Of a stretch of DNA of 64,000 bases, positions 44,883-54,621 are shown in pieces; positions within the stretch are counted from its first letter, which is position 1; each line of letters opens with the position of its first letter. The notes beneath the pieces were generated by a model. That model was given only the letters and a program-made list of their open reading frames with translations, had not been told where the DNA came from and ran no database searches. This DNA is from Anatilimnocola floriformis. Its GTDB lineage: Bacteria > Planctomycetota > Planctomycetia > Pirellulales > Pirellulaceae. The stretch is from positions 1,984,001-2,048,000 of the forward strand of contig NZ_JAMLFW010000002.1 of the NCBI RefSeq assembly GCF_024256385.1, in the 5' to 3' direction. Position numbers and translations under genes: made by a program.

Positions 44883-45839
44883 CTACTTCACATTCTTGCT
44901 CAGAAACGTTCGCATCAAATCGGCGATTTCATTGCCATTCGATTCGAGAGCGAAATGGCCGGCGTCGATAAGATGAAACTCCAGGTTCTTAAGGTCACGC
45001 TTGTATGGCTCGGCCCCAGCCGGCGGAAAGATCTGATCGTTCTTTCCCCACACGATCAGCATGGGTGGCTGATGCTTGCGAAAGTAATCCTGCCACTTCG
45101 GATACAGCGGCGGGTTGCTGCCGTAGCTGAGAAACAGATCTAACTGAATCTCATCGTTTCCCTTCCGATCGAGCAGGAACTGATCGTGAGCCGCACCGTC
45201 GGGGCTGATCAACTCAGGATTCTTCGCGCCGGTCAGGTACTGCCACTTCGTGGCTTCATAAGTCACCAGATTGCGAATGGCATCGCGTTTCACTTGGCTC
45301 TTCGGTTCGTTCCAATAAGCCTTGATCGGCTTCCAGAAATCGTTGTCGATTCCTTCGTCATACGCGTTGCCGTTCTGCACGACGATCGCCGTGATCCGTT
45401 CCGGATGTTGCGACGCGAGTCGATAACCGACCGGCGCGCCGTAATCCTGCACGTAGATGGCGTACTTGGTGAGCCCAACTTTCTCCGTAAATTCGTCCAC
45501 GACCTTCGCGAGATTGTCGAAGGTGTACGTAAACTTGTCGTGCAGCGGCATCGAGCTATGGCCGAAGCCGGGATAGTCCGGCGCGACGACATGGAACTTA
45601 TCCGCCAGGGCGGGAATCAAATTGCGGAACATTTGCGAACTGGTCGGAAAGCCATGCAACAGCAGAATAGCAGGGGCGTCTTTCGGCCCGGCTTCGCGAT
45701 AAAAAATATCGAGGTCACCGACTTTCGCGGTCTTATGCAGCACCACCGGTTGCTCCGCCAGAATCGCAGGCGAGCTTCCGAGCATTAGGCCGACAGTTGC
45801 CAGCAGTGCGAACGCCAGATTTCGTTTCGTGCAGGTCAT
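44883..45839 (-). CDS. exported alpha/beta-hydrolase with Asp nucleophile
   Basis: 318 aa, signal peptide about 1-28 ([10 protein letters not shown]). HGFPTSS forms the oxyanion segment; the nucleophile elbow reads [10 protein letters not shown], with Asp near residue 132 rather than Ser, as in haloalkane dehalogenases and epoxide hydrolases. The base is His in [10 protein letters not shown] (near 294) and the acid is probably in [10 protein letters not shown]. The chemistry is therefore dehalogenase- or epoxide-hydrolase-like; the substrate is unknown. The ATG has GGGGAG upstream. First gene of the operon, divergent from the DUF1348 gene across a 240-base gap. Confidence 0.9.
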   Translation of the reverse strand: MTCTKRNLAFALLATVGLMLGSSPAILAEQPVVLHKTAKVGDLDIFYREAGPKDAPAILLLHGFPTSSQMFRNLIPALADKFHVVAPDYPGFGHSSMPLHDKFTYTFDNLAKVVDEFTEKVGLTKYAIYVQDYGAPVGYRLASQHPERITAIVVQNGNAYDEGIDNDFWKPIKAYWNEPKSQVKRDAIRNLVTYEATKWQYLTGAKNPELISPDGAAHDQFLLDRKGNDEIQLDLFLSYGSNPPLYPKWQDYFRKHQPPMLIVWGKNDQIFPPAGAEPYKRDLKNLEFHLIDAGHFALESNGNEIADLMRTFLSKNVK

Positions 45840-46079
45840 GGTCAGTTCTCCCCAATTGGAACCGTGTGAAGTTTGCGAGCAGCTGAGCGTAAATACCGCG
45901 CCAGCGAAAAAACCTTACAGCGACCGAGCGCCGCCGCGGGCTCACTATCTAAAGCGTGGCAGGTGGACAGTTCGTCGGCCAGAATCGGCCGCAACAGCGT
46001 CTAGGGAATGTCCACGCGCGTGTCCTGGGCCTACGCTTATAAATACACGTACGCACACGAACTTTTCTAGGAGTTGCAG

Positions 46080-46559
46080 ATGACATCGACGCCGGCCCGC
46101 AAGCCGATCGTGCCGCCGTTCAGTCTCGAGGATGCCGTTCGCAAAGTTCGGCTCGCTGAAGACGCGTGGAATTCGCGCGATCCCGCGCGCGTGGCCCAGG
46201 CCTATACGGAAGATTCTGTCTGGCGCAACCGGAGCGAGTTCATTGTGGGCAGGGCCGCCATCGAGCGATTCCTGACTCAGAAATGGAACCGGGAACTCGA
46301 TTACCGTCTCTGCAAAAGCTTGTGGACGTTCGGCGATGATCGAATCGCCGTTCGCTTTCAATACGAATGGCATGACTCCGCCGGCCAGTGGCATCGTAGC
46401 TATGGCAACGAGCTGTGGGAGTTTGATGCGAGCGGCTTGATGAAACGCCGCGAAGCCAGCATCAACGATACGGACATCACTGCCGCCGAACGTCGCTTCT
46501 TGTGGACTGCGCCGGGGCCTCGGCCGGAAGATCATCCCGGCATTCCCGAAGTCCGTTAG
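46080..46559 (+). CDS. DUF1348 protein (SnoaL/NTF2-like fold)
   Basis: 159 aa. The whole length matches the DUF1348 branch of NTF2-like proteins: [71 protein letters not shown] and the terminal [10 protein letters not shown]. The role is unknown; the fold is a small cone-shaped pocket for small molecules. The ATG has GGAG 6 bases upstream. It is divergent from the detoxification operon and converges on the kinase gene with a 4-base overlap of stops. Confidence 0.92.
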   Translation: MTSTPARKPIVPPFSLEDAVRKVRLAEDAWNSRDPARVAQAYTEDSVWRNRSEFIVGRAAIERFLTQKWNRELDYRLCKSLWTFGDDRIAVRFQYEWHDSAGQWHRSYGNELWEFDASGLMKRREASINDTDITAAERRFLWTAPGPRPEDHPGIPEVR

Positions 46560-48757
46560 TCACTCGCCGGCTGTGCTGACTCGGCGCGCTTGAGCAGTTC
46601 GGTCGCGGCCATTCGCTGTGGATCCTCGGCTGAAATCAACTTCAGGCAATCGCGAAATTCCACGGCAGCCGCGGCGAGCTTGTCGTCTTTGAGTAACGCT
46701 TCGCCCAATGAGAAACGGGCCGGCGCGTAGTGAGTGTCCCGCTCCAAAGCCAACCGGTAATGCGCAATGGCATCGTCCGCGCGACCAATGGCTGCCAGCG
46801 AGATGCCCAGATGATGATAGGCGGCCGCCGTGGGCCGAATGGCGAGAGCGGCCTGGTAATAACGAATCGCTTCGTTTGGCGCCGATTCGCGGAGAGCATT
46901 AGCTAACAGAAAATTGGCGAGAAAATCCGTCGCAAATTCCCGTTGCACCTGCTGACGAAAAGGGATCGAGTCCAAACCTAAATCGTCCAGGCGGTCGCCG
47001 ATACTTCGCAGCAGTTGCTCCGAAGGCTTGGCCGTCCATGCTGTTTCTGCAAACCGCGACACGGCTTCGCGGTCCGACCACTTCGCTGCCTCTCGAACTT
47101 GCTCCCGCCATTCCGAAGCATCGGGATCGGCCCACCTTGCCACTTCTAGCAGCCAGGCTCGTCGCCGATCGTCGGTCGCGCAAACGGTCCAGTCGTCGAG
47201 CGCTGCGACGAGAGAGCGGTTGATGTCGGAAGCGCGAATGCGCTGCGCCACACGCTGGGCATCGTCGAAAACCTGGCCCATGCTAATTCTCGCAAAGATC
47301 GCGGCATACGCGCGATCGGCTTGTTGCTTTTGAAACTGCCTGTCCGCAAGTGCGTGGGAAACCGGAATCCGCCGCAGCCCCAATTGGTCAAGCTCTTCGA
47401 CGAGTTGCAAATCGGCGAGCGCGTGATCGATCCGTTCGCGCAGGTCGTGTGAACCACCATCACCGAGTCGCCCGAGGATTGCTTGCGCTTCCGAGATGCG
47501 TCCCTCTTGCGCCAATTGAATTCCCGATTCGAGTCGCGTCGTTAATCGCGCTCGCTCCGCGCGGCGCATCGAGCCGAGCGCCCATTCCCGCGCAGCTTCG
47601 CCCAGAATGAAAGCAAACAGAACCATGGCCGTCATGAATAGCGCAGCGACGGCTGGGTTGCGCCGGATCCAACGCCAAGAGCGTTCGATTCTTCCGCTGG
47701 GCCGAGCACGGATCGGCTCATGATGGAGAAATAGTTCGAGGTCCGCAGCCAAGTCGCCTGCCGTGGCGTAGCGTCGCGCGGGATCCTTTTGCAGGCACTT
47801 CAAACAGATCGTATCGAGATCGCGCGGGACTTTGGCATTCGAACGCGAGGGAGGAAGTGGATCTTCCGAGATGAGTCGCCGCTCGGTTTCGGTGATCGTC
47901 TCGCCCCGAAACGGCGGTTGGCCGACCAGCATCTCGTACAACATCGCGCCGAGCGCATGAATATCGACGCCGGGGCCGATGGCCGACTTCGCGCCGGTCA
48001 CTTGTTCAGGCGCCATGTAATTCGGCGTTCCCATTCGAGCGCCGGTCAGCGTCAGCCCTCCGTCGCCATCAAGTCGTCGGGCCAGGCCGAAGTCGCCGAT
48101 CTTCAACTGACCATCGGGCGTGAGCAGAATGTTGGCCGGTTTCAGATCGCGATGAATGATGCCGTTGCGATGGGCAAACTCCACGGCAGCGGCCAGCGTG
48201 GCGAGGGTCTTCGCGGCATCGCGAACGGGCTGCGGTGTGCCGGCGAATCGCTGGGCCAGATTTTCGCCTTCGATGTACTCCATCGTGTAATAAGGTCGCG
48301 TGTCGACTTCGCCGACGTCGTAGACCTGCACGATGTGTGGATGCCGCAGCCCCGCGGCTGCTTCGGCTTCGCGCAGAAACCGCAGCAACTCCGGCTGACT
48401 GGCGTAGGAGCCTGCCAGCAACATCTTGAGCGCGACCAGGCGATTGAGTTTGATCTGCCGCGCTTTGTAGACGATGCCCATTCCGCCGCGGCCAAGAATC
48501 GCTTGCACTTCGTACCCTGGCACCGCTGGCAAACCAGCCGACGCCAGACTAGGAATGAACGCCGCCGTCGGCGTCGAATCGGCGTGCGGAAAAAGTGCTT
48601 GGAACTCCGTTTCTAGCCGGTGAATCTGCTGCAGGCGTTGCTTCACGACGCTGAGATGTTCGGGACACGCAGCGCACACTTCTTCCGGAGTGCGATCCGT
48701 TTCGAGAGCCTCGTGCAGCAGTTCGCAAATCTTCGCTTCGTCAGGCATGTCACTCAT
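46556..48757 (-). CDS. transmembrane Ser/Thr protein kinase with TPR sensor part
   Basis: 733 aa. Kinase domain about 82-345 with GRGGMG loop (89-94), K111 in VALKM, catalytic HRDLKPANI (D204), DFGLA (222-226) and APE (249-251), so it should be active. One membrane span at about 368-386 leads to an extracytoplasmic C-terminal half containing TPR units ([42 protein letters not shown]). It probably phosphorylates on Ser/Thr in response to an external or envelope signal. The ATG overlaps the sigma-factor stop (ATGA), so sigma factor and kinase form one unit. Confidence 0.93.
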   Translation of the reverse strand: MSDMPDEAKICELLHEALETDRTPEEVCAACPEHLSVVKQRLQQIHRLETEFQALFPHADSTPTAAFIPSLASAGLPAVPGYEVQAILGRGGMGIVYKARQIKLNRLVALKMLLAGSYASQPELLRFLREAEAAAGLRHPHIVQVYDVGEVDTRPYYTMEYIEGENLAQRFAGTPQPVRDAAKTLATLAAAVEFAHRNGIIHRDLKPANILLTPDGQLKIGDFGLARRLDGDGGLTLTGARMGTPNYMAPEQVTGAKSAIGPGVDIHALGAMLYEMLVGQPPFRGETITETERRLISEDPLPPSRSNAKVPRDLDTICLKCLQKDPARRYATAGDLAADLELFLHHEPIRARPSGRIERSWRWIRRNPAVAALFMTAMVLFAFILGEAAREWALGSMRRAERARLTTRLESGIQLAQEGRISEAQAILGRLGDGGSHDLRERIDHALADLQLVEELDQLGLRRIPVSHALADRQFQKQQADRAYAAIFARISMGQVFDDAQRVAQRIRASDINRSLVAALDDWTVCATDDRRRAWLLEVARWADPDASEWREQVREAAKWSDREAVSRFAETAWTAKPSEQLLRSIGDRLDDLGLDSIPFRQQVQREFATDFLANFLLANALRESAPNEAIRYYQAALAIRPTAAAYHHLGISLAAIGRADDAIAHYRLALERDTHYAPARFSLGEALLKDDKLAAAAVEFRDCLKLISAEDPQRMAATELLKRAESAQPASD

Positions 48758-49377
48758 GGCTTGGGCGAAGTCGATTCAGGATTGAGGTCGCCCAGTTTAC
48801 TGGCCAGCAGCATCAAGCCACGATTCAACCGCCGCTGCACTGTTTTTGTCGAGACGTTGAGCAGGTCGGCCACTTCGGAGTGGGCCATCCCTTGAAAGCG
48901 AACGAGGCTGAAAACCTCGCGCTCTTCCTCGGGCAAACTATCGATCGCCTCGAGCATGCGGACGGCGTTGGGGCTCAGACGCGAAGCGCTGCTCTCCTGA
49001 ACGGCTGCAAATTCATCTTGAAATACTTCGGCGGCCTTTTGACTATCCAATTGTCGCGCCAGGTCGTTCAGTTCCCATCGCATGTGCTGATTGGCGAGCC
49101 CAAAAAACTGTCGCACTGTGGCGGGCCGGACTTCCCTCATTGCTTTCAGCAAGCGATCGACAACGGCGCTCAACATTTCTTCGGCCTGCAGATTGAGCGG
49201 CGGATGCATCAGCCGCGGATAACTGCGCGCGAGCAGCGAATGGCAGAGAAGGTTGAGCCGCTTGACCGAACGGTCGATGAGGGCCCGCACAATCGGCTCG
49301 GCGGGGGAATTCCCGCCGAGATTGGCTAGCTCGACCAGGTAGCGTTCCACAGCAATGGTAGTGCGGTCTTCGCTCAT
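48754..49377 (-). CDS. ECF-type RNA polymerase sigma factor
   Basis: 207 aa. A region-2-like helical part (about 20-105: LNLLCHSLLARSYPRLM, LLKAMREVRPATVRQFFGLANQHMRWELNDLAR) and region 4 at about 140-195 (LPEEEREVFSLVRFQGMAHSEVADLLNVSTKTVQRRLNRGL), the helix-turn-helix for the -35 element. No anti-sigma gene is adjacent; instead it is coupled to the kinase gene, as in planctomycete ECF groups thought to be activated by phosphorylation. Upstream is the Dps gene, divergent across 164 bases, a possible target. Confidence 0.9.
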   Translation of the reverse strand: MSEDRTTIAVERYLVELANLGGNSPAEPIVRALIDRSVKRLNLLCHSLLARSYPRLMHPPLNLQAEEMLSAVVDRLLKAMREVRPATVRQFFGLANQHMRWELNDLARQLDSQKAAEVFQDEFAAVQESSASRLSPNAVRMLEAIDSLPEEEREVFSLVRFQGMAHSEVADLLNVSTKTVQRRLNRGLMLLASKLGDLNPESTSPKP

Positions 49378-49541
49378 TGCCGCGAATTATAGAGTAGTCG
49401 CGAAAGGTGTTAAATCCCTTGGCTTTCGGCTGGATGGTTGTCGGCTAACGAGGAAATTTCGCAAGAGCTGTCCACACGCCACGCCTAGTTCAGCAAGGCG
49501 GCAAAAAGTCTTTACATCAGTTCAGCTCGAAAGGAAATGTC

Positions 49542-50066
49542 ATGCGTACCACCGAAACCATCTCGAATAACTCCTCGGTAAAATCCGTCCTCGCCACGCC
49601 CACCGATCTGGCAGCCGAAGGAGTTGCCCTGATCGCAGCGCAACTTCGCGAATTGCTGGCCGATGTCTTCACGCTCTACGTGAAGACCAAGAACTTTCAT
49701 TGGCATATGAGCGGCTCGCACTTTCGCGACTATCACCTGCTGCTCGACGAGCAAGCCGATCAGATCTTTGCGATGACCGACGACATCGCCGAGCGGGCCC
49801 GCAAGATTGGCGGGACTAGCTTGCGCTCGATCAGCGATATCGCGCGGCATCAGCGTCTGTCGGACAACAACGAAACCTTCGTTGCGCCCGAAGAAATGCT
49901 GCGCGAACTGACGGCCGACAATCAGTTGCTCACCCGACTGCTGCGTGAAACCCATGCGGTGTGCGACGAGCACAACGACGTTGCCACGGCCAGCTTGATC
50001 GAGAACTGGATCGACGAAACCGAACGGCGAACCTGGTTCCTGTTCGAAGCCGCCGGGCGTGGATAA
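49542..50066 (+). CDS. dps: Dps-type ferritin-like protein
   Basis: 174 aa. Ferroxidase residues are in the expected spacing: H53 in KNFHWHMSG, H65, D80 and E84 in MTDDIAERARKIGG. Dps proteins form dodecamers that oxidise and store iron with peroxide and often shield DNA. The N-terminal 25 residues (Thr/Asn/Ser-rich, with one Lys) are a short disordered extension. The ATG has AAGGA 7 bases upstream. It precedes the oxalate decarboxylase gene by 91 bases and is divergent from the sigma factor gene. Confidence 0.93.
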   Translation: MRTTETISNNSSVKSVLATPTDLAAEGVALIAAQLRELLADVFTLYVKTKNFHWHMSGSHFRDYHLLLDEQADQIFAMTDDIAERARKIGGTSLRSISDIARHQRLSDNNETFVAPEEMLRELTADNQLLTRLLRETHAVCDEHNDVATASLIENWIDETERRTWFLFEAAGRG

Positions 50067-50157
50067 CGGCGGCGAAAAATCTTGTCCACCGGTTTCGCTT
50101 AGCTCTGCGGAACCAACGAGTCCTTCGCCCACTTCACCTGTCACAGGAGTTTCTGCC

Positions 50158-51342
50158 ATGTCGGTTTTTCAACGTCGAGAGTTTTTCGCAGGCACCACGG
50201 CCCTTGCTGCTGCGGCGGCCGCGGCTTTGATCTCCACCCGGCAGGCCGAGGGTGGTGATCCGAGCTTTATGAATAACGTGCCGGATCCGGAGGTCTCTGG
50301 TTCGGAGCTTCCTACGTTTAAGTTCGCCCTCGACAAATCCAAAGGCAAAGTCATCGGCAACAGCTACGGCAAGGAAGCGACCGTCACGCAGTTGCCGATT
50401 TCGAAAGGATTGGCCGGAGTGTCGATGCAAATCGAGCCCGGCGCGATGCGCGAATTGCACTGGCACGCCACGGCGGCGGAGTGGGCCTTTGTGCTCGAGG
50501 GACAAGTTCGCACCACGGTGATCGCCCCCGATGGCACTGCCGAGACAAATGACTTCAAGCCCGGCGACGTTTGGTTCTTCCCACGCGGTCACGGACACGT
50601 GCTCGAATGTCTCGGCAACAAACCGGCGCGGTTCATCCTGATCTTCGACAACGGTTACTTTTCCGAATTCGGCACATTCAGCATTACGGACTGGCTTGGT
50701 CACACGCCGAAGGCGCTGCTGGCCAAAAACTTCGGCCTTCCCGAATCGGCTTTCGAAGGTTTTCCCAAGGAAGAGGTTTATTTCGCCCGCGGCGAAGTTC
50801 CTCCTGCGCAGCAGAGCACGCCGCTGCAGGGTTGGAAAAAGCCGAAGCTGACGCACAAGTATGAAATGATGAAGCAGCCGCCTCATCGCGTTTTTGCTGG
50901 TGGCCGCGAATGGCGAGCCGACTCGACGAACTTCCCGATCTCGACCACGGTGACCGGAGTCGTGCTGGAGTTGGAGCCGGGCGCCCTGCGCGAACTCCAT
51001 TGGCATCCCACCGCCGACGAATGGCATTACGTCATCACCGGCAACATCAGCGTCACGATGTTCGGCTCGCATGGCCGCTACCGGACCGAAATGCTCGAGA
51101 AAGGTGACGTCGGTTACATCCCGCAAGGTTACGGCCACTCGATCGAAAATGTCGGCAGCACCCCCTGCCGAATCCTGATCGGCTTCAACACAGGCGTTTA
51201 TCAGACGATCGATCTCGCGCAGTGGATTGCTGGTAACCCGGTCGACATCCTGGCCACGAACTTTTCGAAGCCGGCCGCGCTCTTTCAGAAGTTCCCTAAG
51301 CGCGACGTCTTCGTGGCCGGTGAAAACGGCCCTGATAAATAA
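50158..51342 (+). CDS. oxdC: bicupin oxalate decarboxylase, Tat-exported
   Basis: 394 aa. N-terminal twin-arginine signal QRREFFAGTTALAAAAAA. Two cupin domains each carry Mn ligands: MRELHWHATAAEWAFVLEG with RGHGHVLE, and LRELHWHPTADEWHYVITG with GYGHSIEN. The reaction is oxalate to formate plus CO2. The mobile lid after IFDNGYF reads SEFGT; Bacillus OxdC has SENST, and the catalytic Glu is kept. The ATG has AGGAG 8 bases upstream. Likely periplasmic detoxification of oxalate; next to Dps, it may belong to an acid or oxidative stress set. Confidence 0.9.
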   Translation: MSVFQRREFFAGTTALAAAAAAALISTRQAEGGDPSFMNNVPDPEVSGSELPTFKFALDKSKGKVIGNSYGKEATVTQLPISKGLAGVSMQIEPGAMRELHWHATAAEWAFVLEGQVRTTVIAPDGTAETNDFKPGDVWFFPRGHGHVLECLGNKPARFILIFDNGYFSEFGTFSITDWLGHTPKALLAKNFGLPESAFEGFPKEEVYFARGEVPPAQQSTPLQGWKKPKLTHKYEMMKQPPHRVFAGGREWRADSTNFPISTTVTGVVLELEPGALRELHWHPTADEWHYVITGNISVTMFGSHGRYRTEMLEKGDVGYIPQGYGHSIENVGSTPCRILIGFNTGVYQTIDLAQWIAGNPVDILATNFSKPAALFQKFPKRDVFVAGENGPDK

Positions 51343-51376
51343 CGCCCCGTTAAATAACGCTCCGGTGAGCAATCAG

Positions 51377-51402
51377 CCGCCTGCAACAGCGGATGCAGGC
51401 GG
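51377..51402 (+). terminator. hairpin after the oxalate decarboxylase gene
   Basis: CCGCCTGCA pairs with TGCAGGCGG around an 8-base loop, 34 bases past the stop. There is no U-run. It probably ends the dps-oxdC region transcript. Confidence 0.5.
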
Positions 51403-51542
51403 TTCAGTCTGTCGAAGTTGTAAGCCCAGCATGAGCGCCAGGCATAACCTTTGCCTTTGTTGCTGCGTAGGAAGGAAAGCTGCCGCGCAGCGCATTCGCT
51501 GTGGAGCTGGCAAATCCACACTTTCCGGGCGAGGGCATATCC

Positions 51543-51872
51543 ATGCCCAACAACAGATCACATCTCGAAGAAGACATCTGTATCCACATCTTCACCGTCT
51601 CTGCCTCGATGGTCGGTGTTTGTCTGACCGTCATTGGGTTGTTGCGAGTGGTGATCGCAATCCGTCAGATCGATAGCTTCGCCGACGATTTGCTGGCGCT
51701 CACTGCCATTCTCTTTCTCGTTTCGTGCCTCTCTTCGTACTGGGCACTGCGCACGCGCAGCAAAGGGCGAATGCATCAGGTCGAGCGTTTTGCCGATGTC
51801 GTTTTCATCATTGCCATGCTGTTGATGGTGGTGGCCTGCATCATCATTACGTTCGCCGTCGCCATTTCGTGA
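51543..51872 (+). CDS. three-span membrane protein of unknown function
   Basis: 109 aa. Three hydrophobic segments: FTVSASMVGVCLTVIGLLRVVI, LLALTAILFLVSCLSSYWAL and VVFIIAMLLMVVACIIITFAVAI. The N-terminus is acidic and soluble (NNRSHLEEDICIH). The ATG at 51543 has GAGGG upstream; a GTG 14 codons earlier is possible. The family is not recognised. It lies 75 bases before the protease gene. Confidence 0.75.
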   Translation: MPNNRSHLEEDICIHIFTVSASMVGVCLTVIGLLRVVIAIRQIDSFADDLLALTAILFLVSCLSSYWALRTRSKGRMHQVERFADVVFIIAMLLMVVACIIITFAVAIS

Positions 51873-51947
51873 ACTGGCAAACGGGCCAAATTTGCCCAGT
51901 TTCGCTGGCAGGCATATGATTCTCTCGTCTTACTCAGAGGGATGCTT

Positions 51948-52952
51948 ATGTCAGTCCACAATCCATTTCAGCCGTTATCGGGGCCGACCGATCGCAACGA
52001 TGGCAACCGCCAGGTTCCAGCCTCCGCGCGCGGCGATGCCGAGATTCTTGATGCTTATTCCGAAGCCGTCATTCACGTGGTGGAAACGGTCTCGCCAACG
52101 GTGATCAGTTTGAGTGGCGCTGCCGGCGGCCCCGCAGCCGGTTCGGGATCGGGAGTCATCATTTCGCGCGACGGCTTGGCCATCACCAATAGCCATGTGG
52201 TCGGCGGTCGCCACAAAATGCTCGCCGAGACCGACGATGGCGATCGCATCGACGCTACCGTCGTCGGCGACGATCCAGCCACCGACATTGCAGTGTTGCG
52301 TTTGTCCGCTCGCGATCTCCCCAGCGCCGAATTTGGAGAGTCCGCCGCGGCGCGCGTCGGTCAACTCGTCATCGCCATGGGAAGCCCTCTAGGTCTGCAT
52401 TCGTCCGTTTCCACCGGTGTGGTAAGCGCGCTCGGACGCACCCTGCGCGGGAACGATGGCCGATTGATTGAAAACATTATTCAGCACACTGCCCCGATCA
52501 ATCCCGGCAATAGCGGCGGCCCGCTCGTCGATTCGCGCGGTCGCGTGCTAGGGGTGAACACGGCCATCATCGCGCTCGCTCAGGGTCTGGGCTTTGCTGT
52601 CTCGAGCAATACCGCGAAGTGGGTCGCAGCCGAAATCCTCGAGCATGGCCGCGTGCGCCGGCGTCAGCTGGGCGTGGTGGCTGCGGTCGAGCGTCTGCCC
52701 CGGGCGATGGTCCGCGAATTCGATTTGCTCTCCGACCAGGCCGTTCGTGTTGTCGAAGTGTCGCCGGGTGGCGTTGCGCAGAAAAGTGGAATACGTTCGA
52801 ACGACCTGATCGTGGCCATCAATGACCGGCTGATCACGAGCGTCGACGACGTTCATCGCCTCCTGGCGTCTGCTCCAGCTCACACCGCGCTGACAGTGAC
52901 GCTGATTCGCGGTCATTCAAAACACGACGTCGAAATTGCCTGGCTACCCTAG
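51948..52952 (+). CDS. HtrA/DegP-type serine protease without signal peptide
   Basis: 334 aa. Full catalytic triad: H83 in TNSHVVGG, D113 in ATDIAVL and S189 in NPGNSGGPL, followed by a PDZ domain (about 240-330: VVEVSPGGVAQKSGIRSNDLIVAINDR). The N-terminus (SVHNPFQPLSGPTDRNDGN) has no signal peptide or membrane span, so the enzyme looks cytoplasmic, unlike DegP/DegS. The second ATG was chosen because AGAGGG is 7 bases upstream of it but touches the first. rpiA follows 27 bases later. Confidence 0.9.
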   Translation: MSVHNPFQPLSGPTDRNDGNRQVPASARGDAEILDAYSEAVIHVVETVSPTVISLSGAAGGPAAGSGSGVIISRDGLAITNSHVVGGRHKMLAETDDGDRIDATVVGDDPATDIAVLRLSARDLPSAEFGESAAARVGQLVIAMGSPLGLHSSVSTGVVSALGRTLRGNDGRLIENIIQHTAPINPGNSGGPLVDSRGRVLGVNTAIIALAQGLGFAVSSNTAKWVAAEILEHGRVRRRQLGVVAAVERLPRAMVREFDLLSDQAVRVVEVSPGGVAQKSGIRSNDLIVAINDRLITSVDDVHRLLASAPAHTALTVTLIRGHSKHDVEIAWLP

Positions 52953-52979
52953 TCGGCCTTTGCAGCAAGGAAGTGAATC

Positions 52980-53681
52980 ATGCCCGACCTCGCAGCTGAA
53001 AAAGCAATGGCGGCTGAGCACGCCGTGGCAGAAATCCAAGACGGCATGATCGTGGGGTTGGGCACCGGCAGCACCACCGCCTTTGCGATTCGCGCGTTGG
53101 GCGTGCGCGTCGCCGCCGGACTGCAAATCGTAGCGACAGCGACGTCCATCGCAACCGAACGACTCGCGCGATCGCTCGCCATTCCTCTACGGCCTTTCGA
53201 CGAACTATCGAAAGCCGATTTAACGATCGACGGCGCCGACGAAATCACTCCGGCACTGCAAGCCATCAAAGGAGGCGGCGGCGCGTTGCTGCGCGAAAAG
53301 ATCGTGGCCGCGGCTTCTACTCGCACGATCATCATCGCCGATTCCAGCAAGCTCGTCTCAACTCTCGGCCTGGGCTTTCGGCTGCCGCTGGAAGTCCTGC
53401 CGTTTGCCACGGCCTTCGTCGAACGTTCACTGACAGAACTTGGATTTGCCGTAACCCAGCGTCGCCAGGCCGATGGTACGCCGGCCATGACCGACCAACA
53501 GAACTATCCCTTCGACGTCACTGTCGGCGCGATCCCGGATCCGGCAGCACTAGCCGCTCGTCTGGCCGCAATTCCCGGCGTGCTCGAACATGGTTTGTTC
53601 TTATCCGAGATCGATGAACTCTTCATCGCGCGCGGCGGGCAGGTCGAAGTGATCCTGCGCGGCCCCAACCATCCTCAATGA
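52980..53681 (+). CDS. rpiA: ribose-5-phosphate isomerase A
   Basis: 233 aa, normal length. Signatures: GLGTGSTTAFAIRAL (phosphate-binding loop), LTIDGADEI, KGGGGALLREKIVA with the active-site Lys, and SSKLV. It interconverts ribose-5-phosphate and ribulose-5-phosphate in the pentose phosphate pathway, in the cytoplasm. AAGGAAGTGA precedes the ATG. Its stop lies inside the 3' end of the convergent phosphatase gene (7-base overlap). Linkage to the protease gene is by position only. Confidence 0.95.
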   Translation: MPDLAAEKAMAAEHAVAEIQDGMIVGLGTGSTTAFAIRALGVRVAAGLQIVATATSIATERLARSLAIPLRPFDELSKADLTIDGADEITPALQAIKGGGGALLREKIVAAASTRTIIIADSSKLVSTLGLGFRLPLEVLPFATAFVERSLTELGFAVTQRRQADGTPAMTDQQNYPFDVTVGAIPDPAALAARLAAIPGVLEHGLFLSEIDELFIARGGQVEVILRGPNHPQ

Positions 53682-54271
53682 CAAACATGCCGGCAGTCAT
53701 TCCACAAGCGAATGACAGGCCGCGTGCGATCGTGTTCGTAACCGAGCGCGCACACGCTGGCCGTGCTTAGCAGAAACAGCTTGCCTTCTGCTGGCGCGAG
53801 TCCCAACCAGCGAGCGGCCAGCACTCGCAAAAAATGCCCGCTCGAAAATAACAGCACGTCCCCCTCGATCGCCCGCACGCGCTGCACCATCTGATCGGCC
53901 CGCGCGCCAACGTCACTCGGTGTTTCTCCTCCCGGACAACCATCGCGAAACAGTTGCCAGTCGGGCCGCTCCTGCCGAATCTCCACCGAGCGCAAGCCCT
54001 CGTACTGTCCGTAGTCCCATTCGACCAGCAACCGCTCGCTCTCGGCCTGACCGCCAAACCCCGCCAGTTCGCAGGTGCGCGTGGCCCGCTGCAACGGGCT
54101 GGTAAACACTTTTGCAAACGTCAGGCCCGCGAGTCGCCCCTCAAGATTGCGCGCGTTCTGTTCGCCACGCGGAGTCAGCGGCAAATCGGTCAAACCCGTG
54201 TGCTGGCCCGAGACGCTCCACGCCGTCTCGCCATGCCGTGCTAGATAAATGGTGGGAAGTGGCCCGTCCAT
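53675..54271 (-). CDS. histidine phosphatase (phosphoglycerate mutase superfamily)
   Basis: 198 aa. RHGETAWSVSGQHTG holds the phosphate-accepting His13; SPLQRATRT and the acid-containing EWDYGQYEGLRS follow; the second His is in SSGHFLRVLAARWLGL. This branch (RHGETxWxxxGxHTGxTDxPLTxxGE) includes sugar-phosphate and SixA-like phosphatases; the substrate is not determined. The ATG at 54271 places the RHG motif at the usual distance from the N-terminus; the longer frame adds an unlikely 25 residues. It converges on rpiA with a 7-base overlap. Confidence 0.88.
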   Translation of the reverse strand: MDGPLPTIYLARHGETAWSVSGQHTGLTDLPLTPRGEQNARNLEGRLAGLTFAKVFTSPLQRATRTCELAGFGGQAESERLLVEWDYGQYEGLRSVEIRQERPDWQLFRDGCPGGETPSDVGARADQMVQRVRAIEGDVLLFSSGHFLRVLAARWLGLAPAEGKLFLLSTASVCALGYEHDRTRPVIRLWNDCRHVCH

Positions 54272-54621
54272 AAGAAAGCCGCTCGTTGTGTTCCAAGGGT
54301 ACCGCCGCCGCACGTGAATAACGTGCAGTTTGCCGGTGAAAACCAATCATTCGAGTGTACTTGTTCGCGGCCATCCGGGGCAGCCAACCACTCCGGTGCG
54401 CCTCTCGCGTGCGAACAGAGGTTGCAACGTGATGTTTCTCTTCATTTTCTCCCGTTTACACACAATGTGATACGTTTCATCGTGGCTTTCGAAACATGTG
54501 TGTTTTGAAAATAAACCTAAAAGTTAGCGATTGCGGGGTAGTAACCACTTCTTTTGTCTTGTGGCTGTCGCCCAATCCAGATAGCCTGCAGTATTACCAG
54601 ATTTTCACGGGAGATCATGCA
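54272..54621. other. AT-rich intergenic region
   Basis: 350 bases between the divergent phosphatase gene and the putative DNA-binding protein. It becomes clearly AT-richer from about 54430 (TTTACACACAATGTGATACG, TTTTGAAAATAAACC), which may mark regulatory DNA or the edge of an acquired segment. There is a weak GCACGT/ACGTGC inverted repeat near 54308. No convincing ORF or promoter pair was found. Confidence 0.5.

Noticed and set aside
46013-46022. CACGCGCGTG palindrome in the divergent 45840-46079 gap as an operator
   Set aside because: Only 10 bp, in GC-rich DNA where such palindromes occur by chance; no regulator gene or promoter boxes fit around it.
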